Of a stretch of DNA of 64,000 nt, positions 51,691 to 60,238 are shown piece by piece. Both the position numbers and the translations under genes were made by a program. Position 1 is the stretch's first letter. Every line of letters begins with the position of its first letter. The notes under the pieces were generated by a model, which was not told where the DNA came from, did no database searches, and saw only the letters and a program-made list of their open reading frames with translations. The DNA is from Janthinobacterium sp. (GTDB lineage: Bacteria > Pseudomonadota > Gammaproteobacteria > Burkholderiales > Burkholderiaceae_D), in NCBI GenBank assembly GCA_003133225.1, contig PKWL01000148.1, forward strand, positions 1 through 64,000, in the 5' to 3' direction.

Positions 51691-54152
51691 CGCCCGCTGC
51701 CGCAAAGCGCAGGAAGGCGATGCAGCGCGACGTAGCGGTGTCGGCAAACATTCCCTACGAATGCCATTTGACGCCCACCATCGTGCTCACCGACAAAGGC
51801 GATTACGTGTGCGCCTTGCGCCTGGCCGGCGCCAGCTTCGAGTGCGCCGACGACTGTGTGCTAAACAACCGGCATGAACGCCTCAACAAGATTCTCCTGA
51901 GTCTGGCCGACCCGCACATCACGATCTGGCAGCACATCGTCCGGCGCGAAGAGCACACCTACCCCGACGGCCATTTTCCCGATGGTTTCGCCAAAGACTT
52001 GAACGCCAAATACGCCGCTCGCGTCAGCAGCGAGACCCTGATGGTCAACGAGCTGTATCTGAGCGTCGTGTATCGGCCGCAAACTTCATGGATCGGCAAT
52101 ATTCTCTCCAACTTGATCGCATCGGGCGACCAGGCGTCGATTGCCGCCGCCAGGACGGAACACGTCGCCACGCTAAATGAAACTGTATCGGAGTTGGAGG
52201 CGTCGCTCGGCTACTACGATGCGCAGCGTCTGTCGGCCTACACGCATAATGGCGTGCTGTTTTCCGAGGCGGCAGAATTTTTCGGATACCTGGTCAACGG
52301 CCAATGGGAGAGAGTCGCCCTTGCACCCTGTCCGTTGAAGCACCTGATAGCGACCTCGCGCCCGTTCTTCGGCAACGAAACGATCGAAATTCGCGGCCCG
52401 ACAAAAACCGCCTATGGCGCGATGCTCGGCATCAAAGGCTATCCGCCAAATACCAGTTCAACCTACCTTGACGACTTGCTGACGGTGCCGTGCAAGATCG
52501 TGGTGACGCAGTCATTTTCGTTCAAGCAGCAGGACGCGGCTCTCAGGCAACTGGGCAAGGCCAGCAATATCATGATCAATGCGGGCGATGCCGCCCGCTC
52601 GCAAATCGATGAACTACCTGATGTGGCCGATGACCTGGTGTCGCGCCGCGTCGCCATGGGCAGTCACCACTATACCGTGCTCGTCAAAGCCGACACGCTG
52701 CATGAATTGGCCCGCAATATCTCGGCCGTGCGCGCCATCCTGACGGGCGCTGGCATCGTCGCGGCGCGCGAAGACCTTGCCAATGAAGCAGCTTATTGGG
52801 CGCAGCAGCCGGGAGTTTTTACGAAGCGCCCGCGCTTGTCCATGGTCAACAGCCGCAACGTGTGCGGCTTCATGCCGCTGCATAATTTCCCGCTCGGCCG
52901 GCGCCAGGGCAATCATTGGGGCGATGCGCTAACGATGCTCATCACGGCGGCTGGTACGCCGCATTATCTCAGCTTGCACGCCTCGGACCCCAACGCGGCG
53001 ACGGGTGGATCAAAAAAAGACGTGGCGCATACCCTGGCGTTGGGTCCGAACGGCTCAGGCAAGACGGCGACGACCATGTTCATGCTGTGCATGCTGCAAA
53101 AATTCGGGGTCACGTCGATCCTGTTTTCCAAGGACCGCGACACTGAAATCACGGTGCGCGCTCTGGGTGGCACGTTCTACCCGATCGAGACGGGCGTGCC
53201 AACCGGGTGGAATCCGTTCTCGCTCGATGCGGACGAACCCGGCACCCTCGCTTATTTGAGGCAACTGGTACGCAAGCTGGTGTCGCGTCCGCGCATGACG
53301 GACGGCGGCCTCGAGATTGACAGCGCGCCGCTAACAAGCGCCCAGGAAAAAGAGTGCGACGGCGCCATTGCATCGGTGCTGCGCCTCGACCAGGAAAACC
53401 GGCGCTTGGGCCGTGTCCTAGATTACCTGCCAAAAGGTGAGGGCAGCGTTTATGAGCGCTTGGCAAAATGGTGCTATTCACGCGAAGCGGGCCGGGCCGA
53501 CGGCAACAACGCATGGGTCTTCGACAACCCGGTCGATACCCTGGCCAACACGCTAGGGTCGGTGCTCACCACAGCGTTCGACATCACCCAGTTCCTTGAC
53601 GATCCGGAACTGCGGACGCCAATTAACATGCACTTGTTCCATCTGGCCAGCCGCTTGATCGATGGACGACGCCTGGCGCTGTTCTTTTCGGAGTTCTGGA
53701 AGGCGCTGGGAGATGCGCAGTTTGCCGCTTTCGCCAAAGACATGCTGAAAACCCTGCGCAAGCAAAACGGCTTCGTCGTGCTCGACTCACAATCTCCCAG
53801 CGATGCTCTGGCCCACCCCATCAGCCGCACTCTGATAGAGCAGGTGGCAACCATGCTTCTCTTTCCCAATCCGGGTGCGGACCGCGTCGAATACACGGAA
53901 GGGCTGGGCTTGTCCGAGCGCGAGTTCAATCTCATCAAGACCGATATCCCAGAAGGTTCCGGCATGTTCCTTTTAAAACAGGGCCATCACTCGGTGGTCG
54001 TCAAACTGCCCTTGGAAGGCTTCGATGACGAACTGGCGGTGTTATCGGCCAGAACCAGCAACATCGCGCTCATGGAAAAACTAATCGCGCAGCATGGCGC
54101 GGCGCCACAGCTGTGGCTACCCCATTTCAATGAGCAAAGGAGTGTGTCATGA
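51687..54152 (+). CDS. virB4: T4SS ATPase VirB4
   Basis: 821-residue ATPase powering pilus assembly and substrate transfer. The N-terminal CagE/TrbE/VirB domain (about 150-370) is followed by Walker A LGPNGSGKTATTMF (about 451-464) and a Walker B region (NGFVVLDSQSPSDAL, about 690-704). ATG at 51687 overlaps the virB3 stop; the frame is open further upstream but only in another gene's shadow. The virB5 start overlaps its stop (ATGA), showing a tightly coupled operon. Confidence 0.95.
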   Translation: MTPAAAKRRKAMQRDVAVSANIPYECHLTPTIVLTDKGDYVCALRLAGASFECADDCVLNNRHERLNKILLSLADPHITIWQHIVRREEHTYPDGHFPDGFAKDLNAKYAARVSSETLMVNELYLSVVYRPQTSWIGNILSNLIASGDQASIAAARTEHVATLNETVSELEASLGYYDAQRLSAYTHNGVLFSEAAEFFGYLVNGQWERVALAPCPLKHLIATSRPFFGNETIEIRGPTKTAYGAMLGIKGYPPNTSSTYLDDLLTVPCKIVVTQSFSFKQQDAALRQLGKASNIMINAGDAARSQIDELPDVADDLVSRRVAMGSHHYTVLVKADTLHELARNISAVRAILTGAGIVAAREDLANEAAYWAQQPGVFTKRPRLSMVNSRNVCGFMPLHNFPLGRRQGNHWGDALTMLITAAGTPHYLSLHASDPNAATGGSKKDVAHTLALGPNGSGKTATTMFMLCMLQKFGVTSILFSKDRDTEITVRALGGTFYPIETGVPTGWNPFSLDADEPGTLAYLRQLVRKLVSRPRMTDGGLEIDSAPLTSAQEKECDGAIASVLRLDQENRRLGRVLDYLPKGEGSVYERLAKWCYSREAGRADGNNAWVFDNPVDTLANTLGSVLTTAFDITQFLDDPELRTPINMHLFHLASRLIDGRRLALFFSEFWKALGDAQFAAFAKDMLKTLRKQNGFVVLDSQSPSDALAHPISRTLIEQVATMLLFPNPGADRVEYTEGLGLSEREFNLIKTDIPEGSGMFLLKQGHHSVVVKLPLEGFDDELAVLSARTSNIALMEKLIAQHGAAPQLWLPHFNEQRSVS

Positions 54153-54817
54153 GCTTCATGCGCCAAGCATCCGTGAGCGCTGCGGTGATCGCCGCAGCGC
54201 TATTTTCTGCTCCGGCCGGCGCTCAGTGGGCTGTGTTCGATGGCGCCAGCCTCACGCAAGCGCTCAAGCAGGTACAGGCGTGGCAGCAGCAGTATGCGCA
54301 GATGCAAAGCCAGATTGCTTCCATGACGGGCAATCGTGGCATGTCGACGCTGCTGCCGACCATCGTTCCCGCATTGCCGTCCAACTGGAATGGCGCAATG
54401 ACAACGCTCTCGCCAGCGGCCCAACAAATTAAAAGCGCGCAAACCGTTTTGACGCCGCAACAGACCGCCAGCCTGACGCCGCAATTGCAAAACTATCTGG
54501 GACAGATCCAAACCCTGTCGGCCGCGACCCAGGCAATGGGACAGGCGGCGTTCAATGACGCCGCGGCGCGTCAAAGCCGGTTGCAAACGCTGACCAACAC
54601 GCTTGCTACAACCAGCGATCCCAAGGCCGCCTACGACTTGTCCAACGCTATTGGCATTGAGCATGCCGGCCTCTTGAAAGATCAGAACCAACTGATAGCT
54701 GCTGCGAACAGTGCGGCGGCGCAGTCTCAGGCGCAGCAGCAAATGGAGAACCAGATGCGGGCAACCTCTGCCGGATCAGGCAATTTCCCGAAAATTGATA
54801 CCTCCCTACCTTACTGA
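54149..54817 (+). CDS. virB5: T4SS minor pilin-type protein VirB5
   Basis: 222 residues with a cleavable signal (about 1-25, PAGAQ). The mature part is helical and Gln-rich (ALKQVQAWQQQYAQMQSQIA), as in VirB5/TrbJ tip adhesins. The C-terminus GNFPKIDTSLPY is nearly repeated at the end of the next protein. It overlaps virB4 by ATGA. Confidence 0.85.
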   Translation: MSFMRQASVSAAVIAAALFSAPAGAQWAVFDGASLTQALKQVQAWQQQYAQMQSQIASMTGNRGMSTLLPTIVPALPSNWNGAMTTLSPAAQQIKSAQTVLTPQQTASLTPQLQNYLGQIQTLSAATQAMGQAAFNDAAARQSRLQTLTNTLATTSDPKAAYDLSNAIGIEHAGLLKDQNQLIAAANSAAAQSQAQQQMENQMRATSAGSGNFPKIDTSLPY

Positions 54818-54830
54818 CTTGGAGCAGGCC

Positions 54831-55094
54831 ATGCTGAAATTCTATGTTCCGCTTATCGTTTTGCTCGTAGGCTGTTCCGCCAGCGGGACGCAAGTTCCAT
54901 TCCTTGATCGTGTCATGACGGTAGCCGAATTTACCGCGCAGCCTGCATTACGTAAAAAAGTAGATGCATTTTGTGCAAACGATCCGGGTCGAACCATGCA
55001 GGATTCGAACTGTATCAACTCGCAGCAAGCAACGCGTATTGCTAGCGTGGGCAACGGCAATTTCCCGAAGATTAGCACCGCGCTACCGTGGTAA
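54831..55094 (+). CDS. EexN-like entry-exclusion lipoprotein
   Basis: 87 residues from the ATG at 54831. A lipoprotein signal (LIVLLVGCSASG, lipobox LVGC) is followed by a small Cys-containing domain (VDAFCANDPGRTMQDSNCIN) like EexN entry-exclusion proteins, which limit uptake of a related element by the same cell. Eex genes often lie between virB5 and virB6. Its C-terminus GNFPKISTALPW matches the end of VirB5. Confidence 0.75.
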   Translation: MLKFYVPLIVLLVGCSASGTQVPFLDRVMTVAEFTAQPALRKKVDAFCANDPGRTMQDSNCINSQQATRIASVGNGNFPKISTALPW

Positions 55095-55104
55095 GGAGTC
55101 CATC

Positions 55105-56109
55105 ATGGCGACGACATTCTACGGCGACAACTTAACGTACATCAACAATGTTTGCACCGCTTATATCGGGGAGAATGTGGCTGCCGTGGCCGCCGCCATT
55201 GCGCCGGCTGCTTTCATGCTGCTGGGTGTCTACGTGATGCTGTGGGGATATGCGAGTCTGCGCGGCTTGATCGAAGAACCGATCATGGATTTGGCCGCGC
55301 GCCTACTGAAGATCTCGCTGATCTTCAGCATTGGTATTGGACTGGCGGAATTCAACGTGCTTATCACCGACACGCTTTTCAACGGACCCGAGCAATTGGC
55401 GGCAGTGCTGACGCACGCGCCGAGCAGCAGCGGAGTCGTCAACAGTCTTGATGCTTTGTTCGATCAAGGCTTCCAGATTGGAAAACAGTTTTGGATTAAA
55501 GGCGGAATTTTGCATGGTGACTTTGGAATGTACATCGTCGCATTGACGGTATGGACCGAAACCGTCGCCGTGACGGCTTATGCGTTTTTTCTGATGGTGC
55601 TCTCGAAATTTGCCTTGACCATCATAATTTCGCTTGGCTCTCTGTTTATTATTTCGCTGCTGTTCGATTCCACCGCGGCTTATTTCAATTCTTGGGTGCA
55701 GCAAATGACGAACTACTTCCTGGTTCCGGTGCTGGTTGTTGCCACCAATTTGCTCGTTATGACACTGTTCTCACGGGCGGCCGAAGGGGCTGTGGCCATG
55801 ACCAGCACAACCGATATTGACCAAATTTTTCCGTTTTTCGCCATGGGTCTGGTTTCTCTGCTAGTGCTTGGTTCCATCCTGACCATGGCCGCTGGCCTGT
55901 CCGGCGGCATGGCACTGTCATCGTTTGGCGTGGGCCGGCTTGCCGCAAGGATTCTGGGGACCGGTGCCAAAAAGGCGCTTGGCACTGGTGCAAAAGTGGC
56001 CGGCATCGGAACGAAAAAGGTGGCGCGGGCTGGATGGACTGCCTATCAGAACAGAAACCGCAACTCCATATCGACGCCAAAAGGAGAGCTCCATGCGCCG
56101 CCTTACTAA
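55105..56109 (+). CDS. virB6: T4SS inner-membrane protein VirB6
   Basis: 334 residues from the ATG at 55105 (TAAGGAG upstream). At least six hydrophobic segments (about 28-50, 60-90, 150-215, 225-250, 265-300) form the polytopic channel component VirB6/TrbL, with a basic C-terminus (KKALGTGAKVAGIGTKKVAR). virB7 begins inside its 3' end (ATG 56093). Confidence 0.9.
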   Translation: MATTFYGDNLTYINNVCTAYIGENVAAVAAAIAPAAFMLLGVYVMLWGYASLRGLIEEPIMDLAARLLKISLIFSIGIGLAEFNVLITDTLFNGPEQLAAVLTHAPSSSGVVNSLDALFDQGFQIGKQFWIKGGILHGDFGMYIVALTVWTETVAVTAYAFFLMVLSKFALTIIISLGSLFIISLLFDSTAAYFNSWVQQMTNYFLVPVLVVATNLLVMTLFSRAAEGAVAMTSTTDIDQIFPFFAMGLVSLLVLGSILTMAAGLSGGMALSSFGVGRLAARILGTGAKKALGTGAKVAGIGTKKVARAGWTAYQNRNRNSISTPKGELHAPPY

Positions 56110-56248
56110 AATTGCCGCTGTAACTGTTGCACTGGCGCTTGCCGCCTGCGGCAGTGCCCCGCCATCCTGCGACGGCGCCGACCGCCGGCCCGTAAACCAG
56201 CCGCCGCAAGTGGGCGTCACGTACCTTAGCTGCGGCGCAACCGCATAG
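56093..56248 (+). CDS. virB7: VirB7-type lipoprotein
   Basis: 51 residues. MRRLTKIAAVTVALALAAC ends in a lipobox (LAAC, Cys 19), then a short Pro-rich tail with two more Cys. Such small lipoproteins stabilise VirB9 in the outer-membrane core. AAGGAGAG lies just upstream; it overlaps virB6 by 17 bp and virB8 follows. Confidence 0.75.
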   Translation: MRRLTKIAAVTVALALAACGSAPPSCDGADRRPVNQPPQVGVTYLSCGATA

Positions 56249-56262
56249 GGCAGGGGATATCG

Positions 56263-57147
56263 ATGCCTACTCTCAAAAAAGATGCGCCCGATGACAAGAT
56301 GCAGCAACAGTTGAACGAGTTGCGCGATTTCATCGCGGTGCATGACGATATCCAGGTACTGCTGGATCACTCGGCCTCATGGGCCGACAGCCGGACCGAA
56401 TCCGAACAGCGCTCGCGCCGCGATGCATGGCGGGTCGCGTTTGGACTCGGAGGCTTGACTCTGATCGCTTTCGCTATCGCCGGTGGCGCGATCCGCACAT
56501 CGCTTCAACCAGCTCCCCCGCCGCAAATCCTAGTCGTTGACCGGGCGACGGGAAAAGCGGAACCGCTCGTGTCCCTAGCCGTATTTCAGGCGACACCGGA
56601 AGACGTGACGATCCGGCGCTGCGTGACCACGTTCATGCGCGCGCGCGAAAACTACAGTTTTGACACCGCCGAAGAAAATTATCGTGACGCGGCCGCATTC
56701 ATGGATGCTCCCATGCAAGCGCAATGGGGCGCGTATTGGGATACCTCGAATCCAAAATCGCCCATGAACACGTTCAAAAAAGACGGCAAAGTGCGAATCG
56801 AACTGGGCTCCATCACGCTTAACCGCAATGCGGCCGGGGTGGCAACTAGCGTTCGCGCTGGATTCACCCGTACCATCAAACGCAACGATCAACTTGTCGG
56901 TCCGGTGACGTCATGGATCGCCACCATACCGTTTCATTGGGTCAATGCGCCAACCCAGGAGCGCGAGCGCCGGGTGAACGATCTAGGCTGGGAGGCCACA
57001 GGCTACGATGTCGACGCCGACATCGGCGCGAGCGCCAGCGCACTGCCACCGCCATCCATGCCGCAGCAGCAAGCGGCCTCGGCCCAGGCACCGGTGTTGG
57101 CCCTGGTCGCGCCGCCGGCAAATCGGGTGCCTGGAGACGCCCGATGA
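56263..57147 (+). CDS. virB8: T4SS protein VirB8
   Basis: 294 residues. A short cytoplasmic N-terminus, one membrane segment (GLGGLTLIAFAIAGGAI, about 62-78) and a periplasmic NTF2-like domain with RRCVTTFMRARENYSFDTAE and GPVTSWIATIPFHWV are the VirB8 signature. The Pro/Ala-rich C-terminus is longer than usual. Stop overlaps the virB9 start (ATGA). Confidence 0.92.
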   Translation: MPTLKKDAPDDKMQQQLNELRDFIAVHDDIQVLLDHSASWADSRTESEQRSRRDAWRVAFGLGGLTLIAFAIAGGAIRTSLQPAPPPQILVVDRATGKAEPLVSLAVFQATPEDVTIRRCVTTFMRARENYSFDTAEENYRDAAAFMDAPMQAQWGAYWDTSNPKSPMNTFKKDGKVRIELGSITLNRNAAGVATSVRAGFTRTIKRNDQLVGPVTSWIATIPFHWVNAPTQERERRVNDLGWEATGYDVDADIGASASALPPPSMPQQQAASAQAPVLALVAPPANRVPGDAR

Positions 57148-57950
57148 TCCTCAAAGCCTTGGCCGTCTGCTTGGTTCTGGCTGGCGCTGGCCCAGCGCTG
57201 GCCGCTCAGGCGACCCAAGCGGCGCCTGGCGACCCTAGGATCCGCTTCGTCGATTACGACCCTAATAATATCGTCACGATCTATGGGCGCGTCGGCACCG
57301 ATACCCTGATTCTTTTTGAAAAGGGCGAGGTGCTGGTTGACATGACCGGCGGCGACACGGCCGCATGGGGTGCCGATACTCCGAAAGCGCGCAACGGTAT
57401 TTTCGTCAAGCCGAAGGCGACCGTCGCGAACACGAATATCCACGTCATCACCAATAAGCGCGTCTACAACTTCGACATGAAACTGGCGCCCAAGGGGCAA
57501 AAGGGCTATCTGATGGTGTCGTTTCGCTATCCCAGTGCGGAAGCCATCCGCATGGCGGAAGCGGCCAACAAAAACAAGGCCCGCAACTTGCTGATGGGAG
57601 CCGCATCCGTGGCCGGTAATCGCCGCTACACGGTGCAAGGATCAAGCGCCATCGCGCCCATTGAGGCCGCGGACGACGGCACATCGACGTCCTTCCGCTT
57701 CGCCGCGCATGGTTCCGTGCCCGCCATCTATACCGTGGAGGAAGACGGCAAAGAACACCTGGTCAATTTCAACTCCGAACCGAACGACACGCTGACGATC
57801 CACGTCGTCAGAAACAAATTCGTGTTCCGCTCCGGCGAGCTGGTGGCCTGCGTATACAACGAAGCTTATGCCCCGGCAGGGGTTCGAGCGCCAACCAATA
57901 CGGCATCCCCGGACGTGGAACGGGTCCTTAAACGGGGAAATTCTCAATGA
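57144..57950 (+). CDS. virB9: T4SS outer-membrane core protein VirB9
   Basis: 268 residues with signal peptide MILKALAVCLVLAGAGPALA. The mature part shows DPRIRFVDYDPNNIVTIYGR, HVITNKRVYNFDMKL and the C-terminal domain AIYTVEEDGKEHLVNF, GELVACVYNEAY of VirB9/TrbG. With VirB7 and VirB10 it builds the outer-membrane core complex. Overlaps virB10 by ATGA. Confidence 0.94.
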   Translation: MILKALAVCLVLAGAGPALAAQATQAAPGDPRIRFVDYDPNNIVTIYGRVGTDTLILFEKGEVLVDMTGGDTAAWGADTPKARNGIFVKPKATVANTNIHVITNKRVYNFDMKLAPKGQKGYLMVSFRYPSAEAIRMAEAANKNKARNLLMGAASVAGNRRYTVQGSSAIAPIEAADDGTSTSFRFAAHGSVPAIYTVEEDGKEHLVNFNSEPNDTLTIHVVRNKFVFRSGELVACVYNEAYAPAGVRAPTNTASPDVERVLKRGNSQ

Positions 57951-59134
57951 GCATCTTTCCCCTGCGTCGCCGTGACCATGACGCCAACGACGCCGCGGAT
58001 GAAAACACCGTTGAAGGCGAGCGCAGCGTCACCTCGGTGAACAAAGGCTTGGGCATCCAGGCGAGAATCACGAATTTCGTCATTATCTGCGCCGTCATCT
58101 TGCTTGCCGTGGTCCTGCTATGGAAATACTATTCTGCTGCCTATGACAAGCGCCAGGAAGCTGGCGTGGCCACGCAGAAAGACGCCAAAAAGACGATCAC
58201 TAGCAATTTGCCGCCCTTAATCGCGCCGGCCTTTCCCGACGTGCCGGCAGCGCCCGCCGCATCCGCCACAGGCGCCTCCGTGCCGCCGGCGAATGCTTCG
58301 GCCGCTGCCACGGCAGGCGCGGATGGCAAGGTGGCACTGACGCCGGCGCAACTGGTCTTGAACCGGCGCCTCGATTCGCCGCTATCGTTCAAGACCGAGG
58401 GGGCGAACGCAAGCGCCAGCCCGGCGGCAGTTGGCATGCCAGGCGCCCACGGCGACGAACGTGGACCAGCAACCTACGGCGCTGACGATCCGCTCTCCAA
58501 AACGCTGCAAGCGGCGCGGTTTTCCGGCGCCAGGGCTTATCTGCTGCCAGATCCGAGCATGATGCTAACGCAAGGCGCCGGGATTCCGTGCATAGTGGTG
58601 CCTGCGATCGACACGACGCTGCCCGGCATCGTCACCTGCATTCAAAGCGCCGACGTGCGCGGCGCGGACGGCAAGGTTGTGCTGCTCGAACGTGGCACGA
58701 AATGGGTAGGCCAGCAGAAATTCGGCATGGCGCAAGGCCAGCGCCGCGTCGGCATTTTGTGGGCGCGCGGCGAAACGCCAAACCATGTGCTGGTCGATGT
58801 CGATTCAGCGGGCGCCGACGCGCTCGGGCGCAGCGGCGTCGATGGCGTCATCGACAACCACTTTTGGGACCGCTTCGGCGCCGCGATCATGCTCAGCTTG
58901 ATCAGCGACGTGGGGCCGTACCTGACTGCCACCCACCAAAGTGGCGGCAACAACAATACGACCATCGCATTTCCAAGCACGGTGGCGGGTGCGCAAGGCG
59001 TGATGAGCGACGTCCTTAAAACCACGCTCGCCATTGCGCCGACGCTGACCAAAAACCAGGGCGCCGAAATCATCATTTACGTGGCACGCGACCTCGATTT
59101 CCGCGACGTCTACGAATTGCAGGAAAAAAAATGA
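57947..59134 (+). CDS. virB10: T4SS core protein VirB10
   Basis: 395 residues spanning both membranes: an N-terminal cytoplasmic part, one membrane helix (FVIICAVILLAVVLLW, about 44-59), a Pro/Ala-rich linker (about 85-165) and the TrbI/VirB10 beta-barrel domain (DPSMMLTQGAGIPCIVVPAI, PNHVLVDVDSAGADALGRSG and a C-terminal ADVxxxD-like region). It couples ATPase energy to the outer-membrane pore. Confidence 0.94.
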   Translation: MSIFPLRRRDHDANDAADENTVEGERSVTSVNKGLGIQARITNFVIICAVILLAVVLLWKYYSAAYDKRQEAGVATQKDAKKTITSNLPPLIAPAFPDVPAAPAASATGASVPPANASAAATAGADGKVALTPAQLVLNRRLDSPLSFKTEGANASASPAAVGMPGAHGDERGPATYGADDPLSKTLQAARFSGARAYLLPDPSMMLTQGAGIPCIVVPAIDTTLPGIVTCIQSADVRGADGKVVLLERGTKWVGQQKFGMAQGQRRVGILWARGETPNHVLVDVDSAGADALGRSGVDGVIDNHFWDRFGAAIMLSLISDVGPYLTATHQSGGNNNTTIAFPSTVAGAQGVMSDVLKTTLAIAPTLTKNQGAEIIIYVARDLDFRDVYELQEKK

Positions 59135-60225
59135 AGGACGTCAACGCCCTCATGATGTTGAAACACCTTCCAAAAGAAGAGAAATCCACGCTCGCCATTC
59201 ACCTCGAGGTATTAAATCACTTCCTCGACGATTCCAGTATTACGGAAATCGTCATCAACAAGCCCGGCGTCGTCATGACCGAAGGCCGCGCCCGGCGCTG
59301 GATGACGCATCATGTACCCGCCGTTACCTTCGACTGGTGCATGGACGCCGCCAACTTGTTGCAGAACCGCTCCAGCCAAAACATCACGGAGGGTTCGCCC
59401 CTGCTGGGCGCGCAACTGCCCGATGGCCAGCGGGTGCAGATCGTCATTCCGCCGGCGGTGCCGGCCGGCACGATATCGATCACGATTCGCCGCCCCGGCA
59501 CCGAGGTGCTGAGCCTGGATGGCATCATTGCCGGCGGCGCCTTTGCGTCCACCCGCTGCGAGCAATCGTCGCTCCTGACCGGCGAGGAACGAGCCCGCCT
59601 TGAAGCCGATCTGCCCGAGTCCGACAAGGCGCTGCTAGAACTATTTCGCGCAAAAAATTGGCGCGCGTTTTGGCATGGGTCGGTGTCGGGCAAAAAAAAC
59701 ATCGTTTCATCGGGCGCCACCGGGGCCGGGAAAACGACCTTAGGCATCGCCCTGGCGGCCTTGATTCCGCCTGGCGAGCGCATCATCACGGTCGAAGATG
59801 TGCCAGAAATGCGGCTGCCGCATGAAAATCTTGTCAGCTTGTACTACTCGAAGGGCGGCAAGGGCGTCTCGAAGCTCACGCCCCGCGATCTGCTAGAAGC
59901 GGCGCTGCGCATGCGCCCCGACCGCGTGCTGCTGGCCGAATTGCGCGGCGACGAGACGTTCTTTTTCATCCAGAACGTGTTAAATAGCGGCCATCCGGGG
60001 ACCATCACGACGCTCCACTCAACCCGCGCCAAACTGGCGTTCCGGCGCCTGGCCTTGATGATCAAGGGCAGCCCGGAAGGCTCCGGCATCAACTTGGCCG
60101 ACATCATGGAGACCCTGTATGCGCTGATCGACGTGGTGGCGCAAATGGAGCGACCGCCAAGCGGCCAGCGCGTTGTGTCCGAAGTGTATTTCGACCCGGC
60201 ATTCGCCGCCAAACAACTCGGCTGA
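59131..60225 (+). CDS. virB11: T4SS ATPase VirB11
   Basis: 364-residue hexameric traffic ATPase. The N-terminal domain (about 1-170) is followed by Walker A SGATGAGKTTLGIAL (about 191-205), ITVEDVPEMRLPHEN (Asp box), LRMRPDRVLLAELRGDE (Walker B) and GHPGTITTLHS (His box). All catalytic motifs are intact. ATG overlaps the virB10 stop. Confidence 0.95.
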   Translation: MKDVNALMMLKHLPKEEKSTLAIHLEVLNHFLDDSSITEIVINKPGVVMTEGRARRWMTHHVPAVTFDWCMDAANLLQNRSSQNITEGSPLLGAQLPDGQRVQIVIPPAVPAGTISITIRRPGTEVLSLDGIIAGGAFASTRCEQSSLLTGEERARLEADLPESDKALLELFRAKNWRAFWHGSVSGKKNIVSSGATGAGKTTLGIALAALIPPGERIITVEDVPEMRLPHENLVSLYYSKGGKGVSKLTPRDLLEAALRMRPDRVLLAELRGDETFFFIQNVLNSGHPGTITTLHSTRAKLAFRRLALMIKGSPEGSGINLADIMETLYALIDVVAQMERPPSGQRVVSEVYFDPAFAAKQLG

Positions 60226-60238
60226 CCAGGAGAAGAAT

